Below are positions 13,956 to 16,511 of a DNA stretch of 16,511 bases, piece by piece. The position numbers and the translations under genes are program-made. Within the stretch, counting starts at the first letter, position 1, and each line of letters begins with the position of its first letter. The notes below the pieces were generated by a model that ran no database searches, was not told the origin of the DNA, and saw nothing but the letters and a program-made list of their open reading frames with translations. The stretch comes from Anaerolinea sp. (lineage in GTDB: Bacteria; Chloroflexota; Anaerolineae; Anaerolineales; Anaerolineaceae), in the NCBI GenBank assembly GCA_013824385.1, contig PNNU01000025.1, positions 1 to 16,511 on the forward strand. The letters are read 5' to 3'.

Positions 13956-14513
13956 ATGTTTGAAGAACTTTATATTAGTGTGGATGTTGAAACCGCGGGA
14001 CCAATTCCCGCGGATTTTGCGCTGCTTTCTATTGGCGCATGTGTCGTGGATAACCCATCCGAAGCTTTTTATGTTGAATTGCAGCCTGATCGTGAACGAT
14101 TCTCAGATGAAGCCATGGCGGTGCATGGCTTGTCTATTGAAATATTAAAAAAAGAAGGAGCCCCGGCCTGTGAAGCGATGCAAGCCTTCGCCGATTGGGT
14201 CAAAGGTATCACCAATGAAAACCAGCGTCCCGTATTTGTGGCGTTAAACGCCCCTTTTGACTGGATGTTCATAAACGATTATTTTCACCGCTATTTGGGG
14301 ACAAATCCTTTCGGTCACAGCGCGCTTGATATCAAGGCCTATTTCATGGGTCAAAACGGCGTGGATTGGGGACAAACCTCCATGCAGCATATGTCTGACC
14401 ATTTTCTGGAAGAACGCCACCTTACCCATAATGCCCTGGCAGACGCACAGGATCAGGCAGAGATTTTTAAAATGATCATGGATCAATCCCCAAAAATCAA
14501 CCGCGCAGAATAG
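13956..14513 (+). CDS. DEDDh-family 3'-5' exonuclease (RNase T / Pol III epsilon-like)
   Basis: A 185-aa protein with all five catalytic residues of DEDDh exonucleases: Asp10 and Glu12 in SVDVETAGP (ExoI), Asp102 in NAPFDWMF (ExoII), and His158 and Asp163 in HNALADAQDQAEIF (ExoIII). The segment MAVHGLSIEIL fits the substrate-side helix seen in RNase T and epsilon proteins. It is a single domain of usual length with no extra polymerase or helicase part. It is predicted to remove nucleotides from RNA or single-stranded DNA 3' ends in the cytosol. Whether it acts on tRNA like RNase T or in DNA repair cannot be decided. It is probably monocistronic: the next gene has its own extended -10 promoter 40 bases downstream. 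Confidence 0.88.
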   Translation: MFEELYISVDVETAGPIPADFALLSIGACVVDNPSEAFYVELQPDRERFSDEAMAVHGLSIEILKKEGAPACEAMQAFADWVKGITNENQRPVFVALNAPFDWMFINDYFHRYLGTNPFGHSALDIKAYFMGQNGVDWGQTSMQHMSDHFLEERHLTHNALADAQDQAEIFKMIMDQSPKINRAE

Positions 14514-14551
14514 CCACACCAAGACCCTTTCCCCATTATTTCAATGATATT

Positions 14552-14560
14552 TGCTATACT
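14552..14560 (+). promoter_or_regulatory. Extended -10 promoter of the 441-aa protein gene
   Basis: The sequence TGCTATACT (14552-14560) is identical to the element before 7865. Transcription would start near 14567, which rules out the in-frame ATGs at 14544 and 14562 as starts. Confidence 0.5.
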
Positions 14561-14600
14561 AATGTCGAATAAGGAAGAATTGTTTTTTCAGGAGAAAATC

Positions 14601-15926
14601 ATGCCAAACACTTCCACAGACAAACAAAACGATCTGGAACGCATCATGGAATCTGCCAAACGCCTAGGGGTTGAGATTGAAGAAGATGAAGCTTTGCAAT
14701 GGCTGACCAGTATGGCATCCACCAAAGATGAGGATAATATCACCATGAACGCCCGCACCGGAGTGTTTGGTCATAAGATCAGCATGCTCGATTTCAGTGA
14801 TAAAGAACTAGAGTATTTCAAACGTATCGGTCATATTGTGGAATTTGACGACATCCCCGGCCAGGTGGAGACCGCCCTGGCGCTTTCAGGATCATCAGCC
14901 CAATCCAAGATTCAATCATACCCGGGAGACTGTGATTATTTTGAACGGATCAATATCATCGCCCCTACGCGCGAAGAAGCCTGTTCCATACTTGCCCGCA
15001 TTATGCTTGAAAAATCAATTGGCACACTGCAGGGCCCCAACTATCAACTGATTGAGGTTAAATTCGGTTCCTACCCTGCGGATATGGTCATCGGAGACCA
15101 AAAGAATAGAGTCGGTACGCCAATCGCCTGGCGGCCAGATCAAATCAAAGCTGGAAAAGTCGAAGGTTTCACACCCGAAGGTTCCGCACTTACCGTCACA
15201 TGGCAAGAAGTCAGCTCTGATCCAGGTTGGTGCAAGTTGGATTGGGTGGTGGCTGACCCCATTCGCAAGCAATTGGCCAACGCCAGCAACATGCTGGACG
15301 TGACCTGGGAAGCCCCCGACGGCAATATTACTCCGCTGGACGGCTACCTTGATCCCTATTTTCAAGAAATCTATCTGGAAGCAGCATCCGTACCCATTTT
15401 CTCGAAACTGGCGCAGCATGTTTCAGGCAACGCCCTGGATGAGTATGTCGCTGCACTTGAACATGAGATAAAGAAATATCTGACCAAAGACATAAATTAC
15501 GGCAAGGTTGCCAAGCGTATGTATAACATCTTCCGCTTGACCGGAAGATATGAAGAAGCCAGTTTCTTGCGTGAACTTTTTGATGAACCGGCCACCATGC
15601 TGTACCAGGTCTGGTCGCTGATCCGCACCATTGACGATGCCAGTGCACCAGGATCAAGCATTACCCGTGCACAACTCGTCCAATCCACAGACATTCTAAT
15701 CATCGAAGTGATCAAGGCTCTCGAAGGAGAAGAAGAAACCGAAATCGTCAGTCATTTGTTAAAATTGAGAGACGCACTGGCCGATCCTGCCGAAAAACAA
15801 ATTTTAACTACTCAAGCCGAAGTGGCACGCAGCATGGTGATAAACCTGGTAAATAATTTCTTCTTTGAACGTTTAACCGCTTTACCTACCATAAAAGAAT
15901 ACATGGCAGAATTTCAGAAACAATAA
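14601..15926 (+). CDS. Conserved-looking protein of unknown function with possible nucleotidyltransferase-fold motif
   Basis: A 441-aa soluble protein, highly charged at the N-terminus. The start at 14601 has AGGAGA 6 bases upstream and lies downstream of the promoter. Residues 95-115 read LSGSSAQSKIQSYPGDCDYFE, split here as LSGSSAQS then KIQSYPGDCDYFE. The pattern G-S...D-x-D (Gly97-Ser98, Asp110, Asp112) fits the polymerase-beta nucleotidyltransferase signature hG[GS]x(9-13)Dh[DE]h. A later KLDWVVADP (Asp214) could supply the third acidic residue. The second half, about 275-440, is helical and contains RMYNIFRLTGRYEEASFLREL. No membrane segment is present. I do not recognise the family with certainty, and the enzymatic reading is a hypothesis. 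The membrane-protein gene starts 20 bases downstream, probably in the same operon. Confidence 0.75.
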   Translation: MPNTSTDKQNDLERIMESAKRLGVEIEEDEALQWLTSMASTKDEDNITMNARTGVFGHKISMLDFSDKELEYFKRIGHIVEFDDIPGQVETALALSGSSAQSKIQSYPGDCDYFERINIIAPTREEACSILARIMLEKSIGTLQGPNYQLIEVKFGSYPADMVIGDQKNRVGTPIAWRPDQIKAGKVEGFTPEGSALTVTWQEVSSDPGWCKLDWVVADPIRKQLANASNMLDVTWEAPDGNITPLDGYLDPYFQEIYLEAASVPIFSKLAQHVSGNALDEYVAALEHEIKKYLTKDINYGKVAKRMYNIFRLTGRYEEASFLRELFDEPATMLYQVWSLIRTIDDASAPGSSITRAQLVQSTDILIIEVIKALEGEEETEIVSHLLKLRDALADPAEKQILTTQAEVARSMVINLVNNFFFERLTALPTIKEYMAEFQKQ

Positions 15927-15946
15927 TGCAATAAGACAGGAAATAA

Positions 15947-16432
15947 ATGCAACCCAAACGGAGGATCATTTTGTCCAACTTAGTGCTCATGGGCATTCTC
16001 GCTGCCCTGGCTACCGGTATAGCCATTGGGGTTCAATCCACCTTAAGCAGCCGCATAGGCGGGCTGATCGGTAATTTTAAAACAGGCGTATTAATGAACG
16101 TCATTGGTGGAATGATCGCGGCTTTGATCTTTATCACTTTGTTTGTCATCAAAGGTAAGGGATTCTGGCAGACACCTGGAACAGCGATAGTCATGTTGAT
16201 TATTGCCGGGGCATTGGGAATTGTGATCATCACCGGGGTATCTTTTTCAATGCAAAAAGCCGGTGTGGCGGTTGGTCTGGCTACTCTGATTCTTGGTGAA
16301 ATGGTACTCTCCGTAATAGTGGATGCAAAAGGGTGGGCAGGAGCGCCGCCCATTCCAATCACGTGGCCAAGGATATTGGGATTATTTGTAATCGCCGCCG
16401 GAATCTATCTGCTTCTGCCGAAAAAAGTATGA
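15947..16432 (+). CDS. DMT-superfamily membrane protein, YdcZ/DUF606 family
   Basis: A 161-aa inner-membrane protein with five hydrophobic helices. Helix 1 has GILAALATGIAIGVQSTLSS, and helix 2 follows GNFKTGVLMNVIGGMIAALI. Next come GALGIVIITGVSFSMQKAG, VGLATLILGEMVLSVIVDAKG and a final helix GLFVIAAGIYLLLPKKV. The GVQ...L motif, the LGEM/Q..sl.iD..G segment and the about 150-residue length match the YdcZ (DUF606) branch of drug/metabolite transporters. Members probably work as dimers or pairs, and the substrate is unknown. AGGA is 6 bases before the ATG. It sits between the 441-aa protein gene and a following gene starting 15 bases after its stop, so an operon is likely. Confidence 0.85.
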   Translation: MQPKRRIILSNLVLMGILAALATGIAIGVQSTLSSRIGGLIGNFKTGVLMNVIGGMIAALIFITLFVIKGKGFWQTPGTAIVMLIIAGALGIVIITGVSFSMQKAGVAVGLATLILGEMVLSVIVDAKGWAGAPPIPITWPRILGLFVIAAGIYLLLPKKV

Positions 16433-16446
16433 AAGCCGAGGGAGTC

Positions 16447-16511
16447 ATGCTTGACTCAAAACCGAAAGGCTACGCGGTTGAATTGTACTTCGACAAGAAA
16501 ATGGAAGATGA
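16447..16511 (+). CDS. Partial gene: probable 2'-5' RNA ligase / 2H phosphoesterase-like protein
   Basis: Only 21 codons are visible before the right edge, beginning MLDSKPKGYAVELYF. The YAVELYFD opening strand is typical of the 2H phosphoesterase/2'-5' RNA ligase-like family, but the HxTx/HxSx motifs lie outside the window, so this is tentative. The start at 16447 is preferred because GAGG lies 5 bases upstream. An in-frame ATG at 16429 overlaps the previous gene's stop (ATGA) and would add six residues. Confidence 0.5.
   Translation, partial: MLDSKPKGYAVELYFDKKMED

Overview
The window looks like a chromosomal stretch from a Chloroflexota bacterium of the Anaerolineae type. This is inferred from the style of the encoded proteins (tandem GT-C-like membrane proteins with a DFW/DYW loop, a GMER of the GTICAYP subtype, a surface-polysaccharide ABC exporter) and from mid-range G+C. 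No 16S or other formal marker is present. Most of the DNA has intermediate G+C, but about 5216-7860 is clearly A+T-rich.

Left block (1-4750, all minus strand): a surface-polysaccharide locus. A winged-helix regulator is followed, with overlapping or nearly touching genes, by GDP-L-fucose synthase, an ABC-2 permease (Wzm type) and an ATPase with a C-terminal glycan-binding-like domain (Wzt type). Next comes the 5' 333 codons of a capsule-type glycosyltransferase that runs off the left edge. The regulator operon and the glycosyltransferase each have a TTGACC-17-TATAAT promoter, and the same 21-bp inverted repeat lies over both start sites. The regulator therefore probably controls itself, the exporter and the glycosyltransferase as one small regulon.

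Centre-left (4809-5279): a tRNA(CAU) gene, more like tRNA-Ile2 than elongator tRNA-Met. It sits in an unusual nested array with two copies of its 5' half upstream and two copies of its 3' half downstream. Small hairpins are inserted in the D- and T-loop positions of these half copies. A candidate promoter lies before the outermost 5' half and an intrinsic terminator after the outermost 3' half, so the array may be one transcript.

Island (about 5216-7860): A+T-rich DNA next to the tRNA 3' ends, with an unknown 164-aa protein, a possible degraded minus-strand ORF and a Firmicutes-like polytopic glycosyltransferase. It looks horizontally acquired, although no integrase is visible.

Right block (7865-16511): a GT-C-like membrane glycosyltransferase followed by a metallophosphoesterase and a terminator; a META-domain lipoprotein; two overlapping paralogous membrane proteins on the minus strand; a DEDDh exonuclease divergent from them; and a plus-strand run consisting of an uncharacterised protein with a possible nucleotidyltransferase motif, a YdcZ-type (DUF606) membrane protein and the start of a probable 2H-phosphoesterase/2'-5' RNA ligase-like gene. 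The divergent promoters at 13828-13956 lie so close to the start codons that both mRNAs may be leaderless.
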